NCBI GenBank assembly: GCA_902589505.1
Contig: CACITE010000005.1
Span: 1 to 64,000 of the forward strand
Source: an uncultured Pelagibacteraceae bacterium
GTDB lineage: Bacteria; Pseudomonadota; Alphaproteobacteria; Pelagibacterales; Pelagibacteraceae
DNA: 64,000 nt
Direction: 5' to 3'
Below, in pieces: positions 40,931 through 50,251 of this stretch. The first letter of the stretch is position 1; each line of letters opens with the position of its first letter. The translations under genes were made by a program, and so were the position numbers. Below the pieces are notes generated by a model. The model had not been told where the DNA came from, did not search any database, and saw only the letters and a list, made by a program, of their open reading frames with translations.

Positions 40931-41956
40931 ATGAAATCAGCAATACTTACTGAAAGCAATAAACCATTAGTGGTGGGAGAAGTTGACTTACCAAAAAATT
41001 TAGAATTTGGTCAGGTTTTAGTTAAAGTTTGTTATAGCGGTTTATGTGGAGCGCAAATTAATGAAATTGATGCAGTTAAAGGACCTGATAAATTTTTGCC
41101 CCATTTATTAGGACATGAAGGATCAGGAATCGTCGAAAAAATTGGAGATGGAGTTAAAAGAGCAAAAGTAGGAGACCATGTTGTTCTTCACTGGCGTAAA
41201 AGTTCTGGTATTCAAAGCCCTACACCAAAATATTTTTGGAATGGAAAAAAAGTAAATGCTGGATGGGTAACTACATTTAATGAAAAAGCAGTTGTATCGG
41301 AAAATAGAATAACAGTGATCCCAAAAGATTTTGATTTAAGGACAGCTGCGCTATTTGGTTGTGCAGTAACATCGGGTTTTGGTGCGGTAAATAATGATGC
41401 GCAAGTTAAAATTGGCCAATCAGTTTTAATTATTGGCTTAGGAGGAATGGGTCTTAATATTGCTTATGCAGCATCAATGGTTTCTGCTTATCCTATTATT
41501 GGAGTTGATGTTCATAAGAGTAAAATAGATATGGGAAAAAAATTTGGACTTACCCATGGTATAGTTGCAAATTCAAATAATTTAAAAAGCGAAATTTATA
41601 GTATTCTTGAAAAAAATGGTCCAGAAATTACTTTTGAAACAACCGGGAATGCCAAAGTAATGGAGCAAGCTTATGAATTGGCTCCAAAAGATGGAAAAGT
41701 TATTTTTGTAGGAGTTCCAGACAATAAGATTTCAATTTATTCTTTGCCACTTGCTTTTGATAAAACATTATCAGCTTCTCATGGGGGAAACTCTATTCCA
41801 GATAAGGATATACCTCGCTATATAAAACTTATAAAAAATAAAAAAATGACTTTAGAGAATTTTATTACGCATGAATTTACTCTATCTGAAATAAACAAAG
41901 CGTTAGATTTATTTCGTAGCGGCAAAGCAGGACGTATTATTTTAAAAATTAATTAA
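40931..41956 (+). CDS. Zinc-dependent alcohol dehydrogenase (MDR) family protein
   Basis: CYSGLCGAQINEIDAVKG, LGHEGSGIVEKIGDGV, VLIIGLGGMGLNIAYAASM. Confidence 0.93.
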   Translation: MKSAILTESNKPLVVGEVDLPKNLEFGQVLVKVCYSGLCGAQINEIDAVKGPDKFLPHLLGHEGSGIVEKIGDGVKRAKVGDHVVLHWRKSSGIQSPTPKYFWNGKKVNAGWVTTFNEKAVVSENRITVIPKDFDLRTAALFGCAVTSGFGAVNNDAQVKIGQSVLIIGLGGMGLNIAYAASMVSAYPIIGVDVHKSKIDMGKKFGLTHGIVANSNNLKSEIYSILEKNGPEITFETTGNAKVMEQAYELAPKDGKVIFVGVPDNKISIYSLPLAFDKTLSASHGGNSIPDKDIPRYIKLIKNKKMTLENFITHEFTLSEINKALDLFRSGKAGRIILKIN

Positions 41957-41968
41957 AAATAGTTTTGT

Positions 41969-42631
41969 ATGGGAAGATTTATTGACATTGGTTATTTTAA
42001 AAAGGCGATAAAGGTTAGATCAAAATATGCTAAAACAAGAACAGTAGTAAATAAAATGCACGCCTGGGAACTTGGCAAAGAATATTATGATGGTAAAAGA
42101 ATAAATGGATATGGTGGTTTTAAATATGATGGAAGATGGCAGGCTATGCTTCCCAAGTTAATTAAAAGATATAAATTAACAAAAAAATCTAAAGTTTTAG
42201 ATCTAGGTTGTAAAAAAGGTTTTTTGTTAAAGGATTTAAATATTTTAATTCCAGGAATTAAATCTTTTGGAATTGAAAATCACCCATATGCTTTAAAAAA
42301 AGCAGTAAATTGTAAAAGTAAGTTGATTATGTCGGATTATTATAAAATTCCTTTTAGAAATAAATATTTTGATTTTGTAATAGCATTTAACTCACTATAT
42401 ATGCAAAATCTTGGCGACGTTATAAAATCATTAAAAGAAATTGAACGAGTTTCAAAAAAAAGTTACATAGTTTTAGCTTCTGGAGAAAACGACGAAGAAA
42501 GAAATAGATTTTATAAATGGACATTAATTGGCACCACCATTCTATTAAAAAAAGAATGGAAAACTTTGTTCAAAAAAATAAAATTTAAAGGTGATTACTA
42601 TTTTTCATCAGCAAAATCTTTAGGTGTATAA
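41969..42631 (+). CDS. Class I SAM-dependent methyltransferase
   Basis: SKVLDLGCKKGFLLKDL, SDYYKIPFRNKYFDFVIAFNSLYM. Confidence 0.85.
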   Translation: MGRFIDIGYFKKAIKVRSKYAKTRTVVNKMHAWELGKEYYDGKRINGYGGFKYDGRWQAMLPKLIKRYKLTKKSKVLDLGCKKGFLLKDLNILIPGIKSFGIENHPYALKKAVNCKSKLIMSDYYKIPFRNKYFDFVIAFNSLYMQNLGDVIKSLKEIERVSKKSYIVLASGENDEERNRFYKWTLIGTTILLKKEWKTLFKKIKFKGDYYFSSAKSLGV

Positions 42632-43336
42632 CTGAATTTAGTATCAAAAAAAAACAATTTCTATAACAATAAAGTAGTTTTCAAACCTTGGGGGTATGAA
42701 TATGTTGCTTATAATAATTTAAATCGTATAGCCATAACTTTTGTAAAAATTAATCATGGGCACAGAACTTCACTTCATTGCCACCCTAAGAAAAAGACTG
42801 GATTTATAATTCTTTCTGGGAAAGCTCAGGTCCAGATAGGGATATACAAAAGAAATCGCAAATATTACACAGCTTTATCAAGATTGGTATTTAGACCTGG
42901 ATTGTTCCATTCTATAAAAGCTATGTCTAAAGAGGGTGTGTGTGCATTAGAATTTGAAACCCCATTTCAAAAAAATGATTTATTAAGGTTTAAAGATAAT
43001 TATGGACGGAAAAATAAACTATACGAAGGTAAGAAGTTTACAAAAAATATTGGATCTAATTTTATGACATTTAAAAAACCTAAATTAAATAAAAAGCAAA
43101 AATATAAATTTAAAAATTTGGAGATTTTACTTACGGCAAGTAAAAATTTAAAAAATTTGGCAAAAAAAGGTGACAAAACGACATCGGCTATTTTAGATGG
43201 TGAAATAGTTGATAATAAGGGTCAATGCGTAATTTCCTATGGAGAAATAGTCAAAACAAGCACATTAAGCATATTGTCAAAAGCTTTTAAAATTAATAAA
43301 CCGTTAACAATTTTAAAAGTTTCTAAAAAAAACTAA
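42632..43336 (+). CDS. Cupin, type II mannose-6-phosphate isomerase-like, putative non-canonical (CTG) start
   Basis: Frame open from CTG 42632 directly after the methyltransferase TAA; VVFKPWGYEYVAYNNLNRIAITFVKINHGHRTSLHCHPKKKTGFIILSGKAQVQIG lies upstream of the track start (TTG 42884). Confidence 0.75.
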   Translation: MNLVSKKNNFYNNKVVFKPWGYEYVAYNNLNRIAITFVKINHGHRTSLHCHPKKKTGFIILSGKAQVQIGIYKRNRKYYTALSRLVFRPGLFHSIKAMSKEGVCALEFETPFQKNDLLRFKDNYGRKNKLYEGKKFTKNIGSNFMTFKKPKLNKKQKYKFKNLEILLTASKNLKNLAKKGDKTTSAILDGEIVDNKGQCVISYGEIVKTSTLSILSKAFKINKPLTILKVSKKN

Positions 43337-43337
43337 T

Positions 43338-45116
43338 ATGAGATTAGCAGATTTTGTTATTGAATTTTTAGAAAAAAAAAAAATTGAAACAGTTTTTACT
43401 GTTAGTGGAGGCGGATCAATTTTTTTGTGTGATGCATTATATAAAGCAAAAAAAATTAAGTATATTTCATGTCATCACGAACAAGCCGTATCTTATGCGG
43501 CTGAAAGTTATTCAAGAGCAAAAAATAAACCAGGAGCAGCAATTGTAACAACGGGACCGGGTGGAACTAACACTGCATCAGGAGTAGCATGCTGCTGGAT
43601 TGATTCAGTTCCAGTAATATTTATTTCTGGGCAAGTGTTCTTAAATCAAACTATTGGTAACTCAGGACAAAGACAGATGGGCGTCCAAGAATTTGACATT
43701 GTGAATATGGTTAAATCTTCTACGAAGTATGCTGTTATGATTAAGAAAGCTGATACAATAAAATATCATTTAGAAAAAGCATATCATATATGCCAAGAAG
43801 GAAGACCAGGACCAGTTTGGATTGATATACCAGCCAATATACAAAATGCTAAAATTAATCCAAAAAAATTGATAAGTTATAAAATTAAAAATAAAATTAA
43901 AAAAAATTTTATTCTTAATAAAAAAATTAAAAAAATTGCTAAGTTGTTTTTAAAATATGATAGACCAATGTTACATATTGGTCATGGAGTCAAAATATCA
44001 AAAGGTGAAAAATATTTAAGAAAGATTGTTGATAAACATCATATACCATTTGCTCTTACATGGAATGCATCCGATTTAATTGAATCTAATCATCCTTCTT
44101 ACGTGGGAAGACCAGGCGCTTTTGCTGAAAGAGGATCAAATTTTATAACTCAAAATTGCAATTTATATATTTCTATAGGAACTAGATTACCATTTATGGT
44201 TACAGGTTATAATTCCACAGATTTTGCTAGAAAAGCAAAAAAAATAATGGTGGATATAGACAAAGTTGAAATTAATAATTGCAATGTAAAACTAGACGAG
44301 AAAATAAATTGTGATGCAAGTTATTTTCTAAAAACATTATTAAAATATTTACCAAACGAAATTAATCTTTCAAAAAAATGGTTAAAATATTGTAAGAATA
44401 TAAGAAAAAAATATCCTATCGTTTTAAATAAATTCAAGACACAGAAAAAATCAGTCAACTCTTATCATTTCGTAGATATACTATCTGACTTATTAAACAA
44501 GAAAGATGTAATTGTTACTGATATGGGTCTTTCATTTGTTGGTACACATCAAACTTTTAAAATAAAAAAAGGGCAAAAGCTTTATACAAACTCTGGACAC
44601 GCACCTATGGGATGGGGTCTACCAGCTGCTGTTGGAGCTTGTTATGCATCAAAAAAACGTAGAATAATATGCTTAGCTGGTGAAGGTGGACTACAAATGA
44701 ATATTCAGGAATTGGCCACTGTTATGCACAACAAACTACCAATAAAAATTTTTATATTTAATAATGGAGGTTATTTGACTATTAAACAAACTCAACAGCT
44801 GGGATTTAATGGCAGAATAATGGGATCAAACTTTAAAAGCGGTTTATCTTTTCCGGATTATAAAAAAATATCTGAATCTCATAGAATAAAATATACGGAA
44901 ATAAAAAATAATATAAATTTAAAGGATAAAATTAAGAAAGTCTTGGTTGGTAGCAAACCCGAAATTTGCGAATTGAAACTCGATCACAATCAAGAACAAA
45001 TGCCAAAGGCAATTAATAAAAGAATTCCTGGAGGTAAAACTGTGCCCACAAAACTTGAAGATATGTATCCTTTCTTGTCTACGGATGAATTAAATGCTAA
45101 TAATTACGAAGCTTAA
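43338..45116 (+). CDS. Thiamine-pyrophosphate-dependent enzyme (acetolactate synthase-like)
   Basis: SCHHEQAVSYAAESYSRAKNKPGAAIVTTGPGGTNTASGVA; C-terminal PP module AGEGGLQMNIQELATVMHNKLPIKIFIFNNGGY. Confidence 0.93.
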   Translation: MRLADFVIEFLEKKKIETVFTVSGGGSIFLCDALYKAKKIKYISCHHEQAVSYAAESYSRAKNKPGAAIVTTGPGGTNTASGVACCWIDSVPVIFISGQVFLNQTIGNSGQRQMGVQEFDIVNMVKSSTKYAVMIKKADTIKYHLEKAYHICQEGRPGPVWIDIPANIQNAKINPKKLISYKIKNKIKKNFILNKKIKKIAKLFLKYDRPMLHIGHGVKISKGEKYLRKIVDKHHIPFALTWNASDLIESNHPSYVGRPGAFAERGSNFITQNCNLYISIGTRLPFMVTGYNSTDFARKAKKIMVDIDKVEINNCNVKLDEKINCDASYFLKTLLKYLPNEINLSKKWLKYCKNIRKKYPIVLNKFKTQKKSVNSYHFVDILSDLLNKKDVIVTDMGLSFVGTHQTFKIKKGQKLYTNSGHAPMGWGLPAAVGACYASKKRRIICLAGEGGLQMNIQELATVMHNKLPIKIFIFNNGGYLTIKQTQQLGFNGRIMGSNFKSGLSFPDYKKISESHRIKYTEIKNNINLKDKIKKVLVGSKPEICELKLDHNQEQMPKAINKRIPGGKTVPTKLEDMYPFLSTDELNANNYEA

Positions 45117-45121
45117 AGAAT

Positions 45122-46549
45122 ATGGAAAACACAAAATTAACAGCTGATCTTATAAAAAAATATCATCAAGACTTAGTTTATAACTATTCACAGTACCCAA
45201 CAAAGGATTATTGGGACTATGAATTTAAGGATGAGCAATACAAACAATCATTAAATGACTGGATTTCCAAAAATAAAAATGAGCCAATCATATTTTATGT
45301 ACATACGCCTTTTTGTGAGCAGCTATGTTATTTTTGTACCTGCAGTAAGTTAATTACAAAAAATTACGATACAGTAAAAGATTATTTGTATAATTATTTG
45401 TTTAAAGAAATTGATTTGTTGTTTGATTTTTTAGATAAAAAAAAAATTAAGCTTAATGTAAAAGAAATATACTTCGGAGGAGGCTCACCAACCTATTACA
45501 AAAAAGAAGATTTCAAGAAATTGGTTGATAAACTTAAAGGTAAATTTGATTTTTCAAAGTTAGGTGATTTTACTGTAGAAATAGACCCCAGAAGAGTTGA
45601 TGAAGAAAAATTATTATTTTATAACGATTGTGGAGTAAATAGATTATCTTTTGGAGTTCAGGAATTTGATGCTGAAGTGCAAAGACGTATTAATAGAGAG
45701 CAGCCCGCAGAACTTTTTCATAGTATTTTGACAAAGAAAGTAAAAGAAAAATATAAAACTTTTAATTTTGATTTATTAATCGGTTTGCCTGGTCAAACCA
45801 ATGATTCTATGGAAAAAACTATGGATAAACTTATAAAAATAAGACCTCCGCAAGTACAACCTATGTTGTTGGCTTATAAGCCCTGGGTTGCAAAGGCTCA
45901 AATAAAAATGGTTAAAGATGGTCCATTACCAGATTCTTTTGACAGAAAGCAGTTATTTAAAATTGCGGCTGATAGGTTAAGTAAGGCAGGCTATGTGAGA
46001 GCTGGTTTCGAAACTTATGTTCTTCCGAATGATCCGATAGATGTAGCAATGAAAGAAAAGAAAGCTTACTATAATTCATTAGGTGTGCAGAAAGGTGCTG
46101 CAACTAATTTTGTTTCTATAGGAAGCTCAGGCCAAGGGTCACTTGGAGATGAATATTATTCACAAAACTTTTATAGCATGAACTTATATAAGAAATGTTT
46201 AGATGAGGGAAAATTACCTATTTATAGAGGTATAAAGCTTTCTGAAGACGATAAAATTAGAAGATATTTAATGAATGAAGTTAGAACCTATTTCAAAATA
46301 AAATTCGAGGAAATAGAAAATGTTTTTAAAATAAATTTTAAAGAATATTTTAGCAAAGAATTATTAAGTTTAGCTGAACATGTTAAAGATGAATTAGTTT
46401 CAATTTCAAATGAATCTTTGATTATTACCGAACTAGGAAAAAACTTTGCGCCACAAATTGCAAATGTTTTTGATAAGTATGACCCACCTTCGGTTACCTA
46501 CAATGAAAGATTAAAGAGAATTAATAAAGTTGCAGTACATCCATCTTAA
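45122..46549 (+). CDS. HemN-like radical SAM protein
   Basis: YVHTPFCEQLCYFCTCSK (CxxxCxxCxC), EIYFGGGSPTYY, FGVQEFDAEVQRRINREQP, FDLLIGLPGQT, C-terminal RRYLMNEVRTYFKI. Confidence 0.85.
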   Translation: MENTKLTADLIKKYHQDLVYNYSQYPTKDYWDYEFKDEQYKQSLNDWISKNKNEPIIFYVHTPFCEQLCYFCTCSKLITKNYDTVKDYLYNYLFKEIDLLFDFLDKKKIKLNVKEIYFGGGSPTYYKKEDFKKLVDKLKGKFDFSKLGDFTVEIDPRRVDEEKLLFYNDCGVNRLSFGVQEFDAEVQRRINREQPAELFHSILTKKVKEKYKTFNFDLLIGLPGQTNDSMEKTMDKLIKIRPPQVQPMLLAYKPWVAKAQIKMVKDGPLPDSFDRKQLFKIAADRLSKAGYVRAGFETYVLPNDPIDVAMKEKKAYYNSLGVQKGAATNFVSIGSSGQGSLGDEYYSQNFYSMNLYKKCLDEGKLPIYRGIKLSEDDKIRRYLMNEVRTYFKIKFEEIENVFKINFKEYFSKELLSLAEHVKDELVSISNESLIITELGKNFAPQIANVFDKYDPPSVTYNERLKRINKVAVHPS

Positions 46550-46620
46550 TTAATTTTTATTAAATTGATAGCTAATAGATTGTGTAGATTATTTTTAAAA
46601 ATAATTATTTTATATAAAAT

Positions 46621-47610
46621 ATGAAAAAATCTTTGGTTACTGGTGGAGCAGGTTTTATAGGTAGCAATCTTGTAGATGAATTGGTAAAAAAAAAACATAA
46701 AGTTATTGTTCTAGACAATTTTTATACCGGAAGATTATCAAATTTATCGCATCATTCTAAAAAAGACGTAAAAATAATAAAAATTGATGTTTCAAATAGT
46801 AAGAATTTGAATAAATATTTTAATAAAGTAGATTATGTTTTTCATTTAGCAGGTATAGCTGACATTGTGCCAAGTATAGAAAATCCAAATAAATATTTTA
46901 AATCCAATGTAGTTGGTACTCTTAATGTCGTAGAAGCTGCTAAAAAAGCTAAAGTAAAGAAATTTATTTACGCAGCATCAGCAAGTTGTTACGGGATTCC
47001 TGATAAATTTCCAATAAAAGAAAATGCTAAAATAAATACTATGTATCCATATGCACTAACAAAATGGCAGGCTGAAGAACTAATTATGCATTGGGCAAAA
47101 ATATATAATTTTCCAGCAATTTCTATTCGCTTTTTTAATGCTTATGGACCTAGATCAAGAACTTCAGGTGCCTATGGAGCTGTATTCGGAGTTTTTTTGG
47201 CGCAAAAGTTGGCAAATAAACCTTTGACAATCGTAGGAAACGGGAATCAAACAAGAGATTTCGTTCATGTGCTTGACTTAGTACGAGGAATTATTAAAGC
47301 TGCATTATCAAAGAAAGTGGGTAAAATTTATAATATAGGTAGTGGAAAAGAAATTAAAGTAAATACAATAGCAAAGCTTATTGGAGGAAAAAAGATTCAT
47401 ATTCCAAAAAGACCCGGTGAACCAAATAGATCTCTTGCTGATATATCAAAAATTAAAAAAGATCTTAATTGGTTTCCAAAAATTAAAATAGAGGAAGGTA
47501 TAAAAAATCTTTTAAAAAATATTCACCATTGGAAAGATGCGCCAGTTTGGACACCTAAAAGTATTAAAAAAGAAACAAAAGTATGGTTTAAATTATTAAA
47601 AGGCAAATAG
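46621..47610 (+). CDS. NAD-dependent epimerase/dehydratase (UDP-glucose 4-epimerase-like)
   Basis: SLVTGGAGFIGSNLVDELVKK, YAASASCYG, YPYALTKWQAEE, RFFNAYGPRSR. Confidence 0.93.
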   Translation: MKKSLVTGGAGFIGSNLVDELVKKKHKVIVLDNFYTGRLSNLSHHSKKDVKIIKIDVSNSKNLNKYFNKVDYVFHLAGIADIVPSIENPNKYFKSNVVGTLNVVEAAKKAKVKKFIYAASASCYGIPDKFPIKENAKINTMYPYALTKWQAEELIMHWAKIYNFPAISIRFFNAYGPRSRTSGAYGAVFGVFLAQKLANKPLTIVGNGNQTRDFVHVLDLVRGIIKAALSKKVGKIYNIGSGKEIKVNTIAKLIGGKKIHIPKRPGEPNRSLADISKIKKDLNWFPKIKIEEGIKNLLKNIHHWKDAPVWTPKSIKKETKVWFKLLKGK

Positions 47611-47616
47611 TCATTT

Positions 47617-49146
47617 ATGAAAAAAATTATTTCAACGGAAAGTTTAGCTAAAACTATTTCAAAATTGAAAAGTAAAGGAAAAAAAATTGTTCTTTGTCAC
47701 GGTGTTTTTGATTTATTGCACATAGGTCATATCAATCACTTTAAAGAAGCTAAAAAATTAGGGGATATTTTGGTGGTTACTGTCACGCAAGATAAATTTG
47801 TTAACAAAGGTCCAAATAGACCAATTTTTTCACTTAACACAAGAATGGAATCTATAGCTGCTCTAAAAGACATTGATTATGTTGCTCCCAACATGTTTTC
47901 TAACGCAATACAACTGATTAAGCTGTTAAAACCAAACGTATATTGTAAAGGAAAAGATTATAAAAATTATAATTCAGACACTACTAATCAAATTAAAAAA
48001 GAAGCCTTGGCAATCAAAAGTGTTGGTGGAAGAATTATTCATACTGTGACAGAGCTGTTTAGTTCTAGCAGAATTATAAACCAAACTAATCTAAATTTAT
48101 CAAATCAACAAAAATCCTTTATAAGCAAAATCAAAAAAAATAAAGAATTCAATAGTGATAATAAAATTTCAGGTACCATGAATTCATTTTCAAATCTTAA
48201 GGTTTTGGTTATTGGAGAAACTATTATAGATGACTATGTATTTTGTGAGGCTTTAGGAAAATCTGGAAAAGAGCCAATACTTGTATTGCGCGACATGTAT
48301 AAGGAAAGATATTTGGGTGGAACTGCAGCAATAGCTAGAAATTTATCTAGTTTTTGTAAGCAAATAACTCTCTTGACGAATATTGGCCAAAAAAATGAAG
48401 AAAAACAATTTATTAAAAAATATCTACAAAAAAATATTAACGCAGTTTTTTTAAATAAAAAGGAATCTCCAACTATAACAAAAAAAAGATTTATAGAGCA
48501 TATTAATAAAACTAAAATTTTTGGAGTTTACTCTCTTAATGATCAGCCACTAGACAAAGAACAAGAAAAAACATTTAATACCAAAATATTAAAACATATT
48601 AATAGTCATGATTTAGTTATCGTTTCAGATTATGGCCATGGATTAATATCAGATAGAACTGCTAAATTAATTATAAAAAAATCAAAATTTGTAGCAGTCA
48701 ATACACAGCTTAACTCATCTAATTTAGGTTTTCATGTTATTTCCAAATATATTGGTGCAAATTTGATTACTATAAATGAAACCGAAATGCGCCATGAGTT
48801 GAGAAACAAAACAGAGAATAGAGTACCTTTGATTAAAGCTCTTTCAAAAAAACTTAAATCAAAATATATTCATGTTACTTCGGGTGAAGTAGGATCTAAC
48901 ATTTACAATAAGACTACAAATGAATTAATAAGCTGCCCTGCGTTTGCAAATAGAGTTATAGACAAAGTTGGAACAGGAGATTCAATGCTAGCAATTTTAG
49001 CAATTAGTTTATATAAAAAAATTGACGTAAAATTTTCTATGCTTTTATCTGCCCTTGTTGCCGCTCAAAATATTCAGAATATGGCGAATAAAACACCAAT
49101 TAATAAAATTAATATTACTAGAGCATTACAATCTTATTTAAAATAA
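47617..49146 (+). CDS. Bifunctional HldE-like protein: N-terminal nucleotidyltransferase plus C-terminal PfkB sugar kinase
   Basis: N-term VLCHGVFDLLHIGHINHFKEAKKLGDILVVTVTQDKFVNKGPNRPIF; C-term VIGETIIDDYVFCEALGKSGKEPILV...LGGTAAIARNLS...DKVGTGDSMLAILA. Confidence 0.9.
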   Translation: MKKIISTESLAKTISKLKSKGKKIVLCHGVFDLLHIGHINHFKEAKKLGDILVVTVTQDKFVNKGPNRPIFSLNTRMESIAALKDIDYVAPNMFSNAIQLIKLLKPNVYCKGKDYKNYNSDTTNQIKKEALAIKSVGGRIIHTVTELFSSSRIINQTNLNLSNQQKSFISKIKKNKEFNSDNKISGTMNSFSNLKVLVIGETIIDDYVFCEALGKSGKEPILVLRDMYKERYLGGTAAIARNLSSFCKQITLLTNIGQKNEEKQFIKKYLQKNINAVFLNKKESPTITKKRFIEHINKTKIFGVYSLNDQPLDKEQEKTFNTKILKHINSHDLVIVSDYGHGLISDRTAKLIIKKSKFVAVNTQLNSSNLGFHVISKYIGANLITINETEMRHELRNKTENRVPLIKALSKKLKSKYIHVTSGEVGSNIYNKTTNELISCPAFANRVIDKVGTGDSMLAILAISLYKKIDVKFSMLLSALVAAQNIQNMANKTPINKINITRALQSYLK

Positions 49147-49162
49147 ATAAATTTAAATTGAG

Positions 49163-50179
49163 TTGAAAAATATGGATTACAAGTCAGTATTTATAACTGG
49201 TGGAGCAGGTTATGTTGGCAGCAGTTTGGTTCCAGATTTATTAAAAAAAAACTATAAAGTTGCAGTTTATGACATAATGTATTTTGGCGATCATTTTTTG
49301 CCCAAAAATAATCCAAATTTAAAAATCATAAAAGGAGATATAAGAGATCAAAACAAAATTAGAGAATCTTGTGAAGGTTATGACGTTTTTTTACATTTAG
49401 CTTGCATATCTAACGATTCAAGTTTTGAATTGAATGAAAACTTGTCAAAATCCATAAATTTTGATGCGTTTGAACCAATGGTTTTATCAGCAAAAAAAGC
49501 TGGTATTAAAAGATTTATATACGCATCAACAAGTTCAGTTTATGGAGTTTCTAAAGAAAAAAATGTTACAGAACAGCATCCTCTTGTTCCTTTAACATTA
49601 TATAATAAGTTTAAGGGAATGTGTGAACCTCTATTATTTAAACACACAAATAAAGATTTTGTTGGAGTAGTTTTTAGACCAGCTACAGTGTGCGGATATG
49701 CACCAAGATTACGACTAGATTTAACAGTCAATATACTTACAAATTTTGCTATTAATAAAAATGAAATTAAAGTTTTTGGTGGAGATCAATTAAGACCAAA
49801 TTTACATATAAAAGATTATGGTGATGCAGTGGAAGCGTTAATTGTATCTCCAAATAATAAAATTGAAAATCAAATTTTTAATGTCGGTTATCAAAATATG
49901 TCTATTAATGAAATCGCTAGCTTAGTAAAAGAAGTTGTTACGAAAGAATATCCAAATAAAGAAACTATTAAAATTATAAAAACATCAAGCAGTGATAATC
50001 GTTCATATCACATCAATTCTGATAAAATTAAAAAAATTTTGGGATTTCATCCCAAAAGAACAATATCAATGGCGATAAAAGATCTTTGTAATGCTTTTAA
50101 ACAGAATAAAATTACTAATTCATTTGTTGACGATTTTTATTTTAATGTTAGCAGATTAAAAAAAATCAAAGCAAAATAA
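49163..50179 (+). CDS. NAD-dependent epimerase/dehydratase
   Basis: VFITGGAGYVGSSLVPDLLKKNYKVAVYD, YASTSSVYGVS, YNKFKGMCE, FRPATVCGY. Confidence 0.92.
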   Translation: MKNMDYKSVFITGGAGYVGSSLVPDLLKKNYKVAVYDIMYFGDHFLPKNNPNLKIIKGDIRDQNKIRESCEGYDVFLHLACISNDSSFELNENLSKSINFDAFEPMVLSAKKAGIKRFIYASTSSVYGVSKEKNVTEQHPLVPLTLYNKFKGMCEPLLFKHTNKDFVGVVFRPATVCGYAPRLRLDLTVNILTNFAINKNEIKVFGGDQLRPNLHIKDYGDAVEALIVSPNNKIENQIFNVGYQNMSINEIASLVKEVVTKEYPNKETIKIIKTSSSDNRSYHINSDKIKKILGFHPKRTISMAIKDLCNAFKQNKITNSFVDDFYFNVSRLKKIKAK

Positions 50180-50196
50180 AATAAAGCGAGATTTCC

Positions 50197-50218
50197 ATTC
50201 AATTTTTTTTCATTGAAT
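50197..50218. other. Hairpin-forming inverted repeat ATTCAAT-N8-ATTGAAT
   Basis: 7-bp perfect arms in the intergenic gap before the radical SAM cassette. Confidence 0.35.
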
Positions 50219-50251
50219 AGTATAAGCATAGAGTTTAAATATATTATTTAA

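Noticed and set aside
42884-43336. Cupin starting at TTG 42884
   Set aside because: It would remove the conserved metal-binding cupin core encoded upstream in the same open frame.
45122-46549. Assigning hemN as a confirmed gene symbol
   Set aside because: Family membership is clear but genomic context and HemN-family functional diversity prevent a confident functional call.
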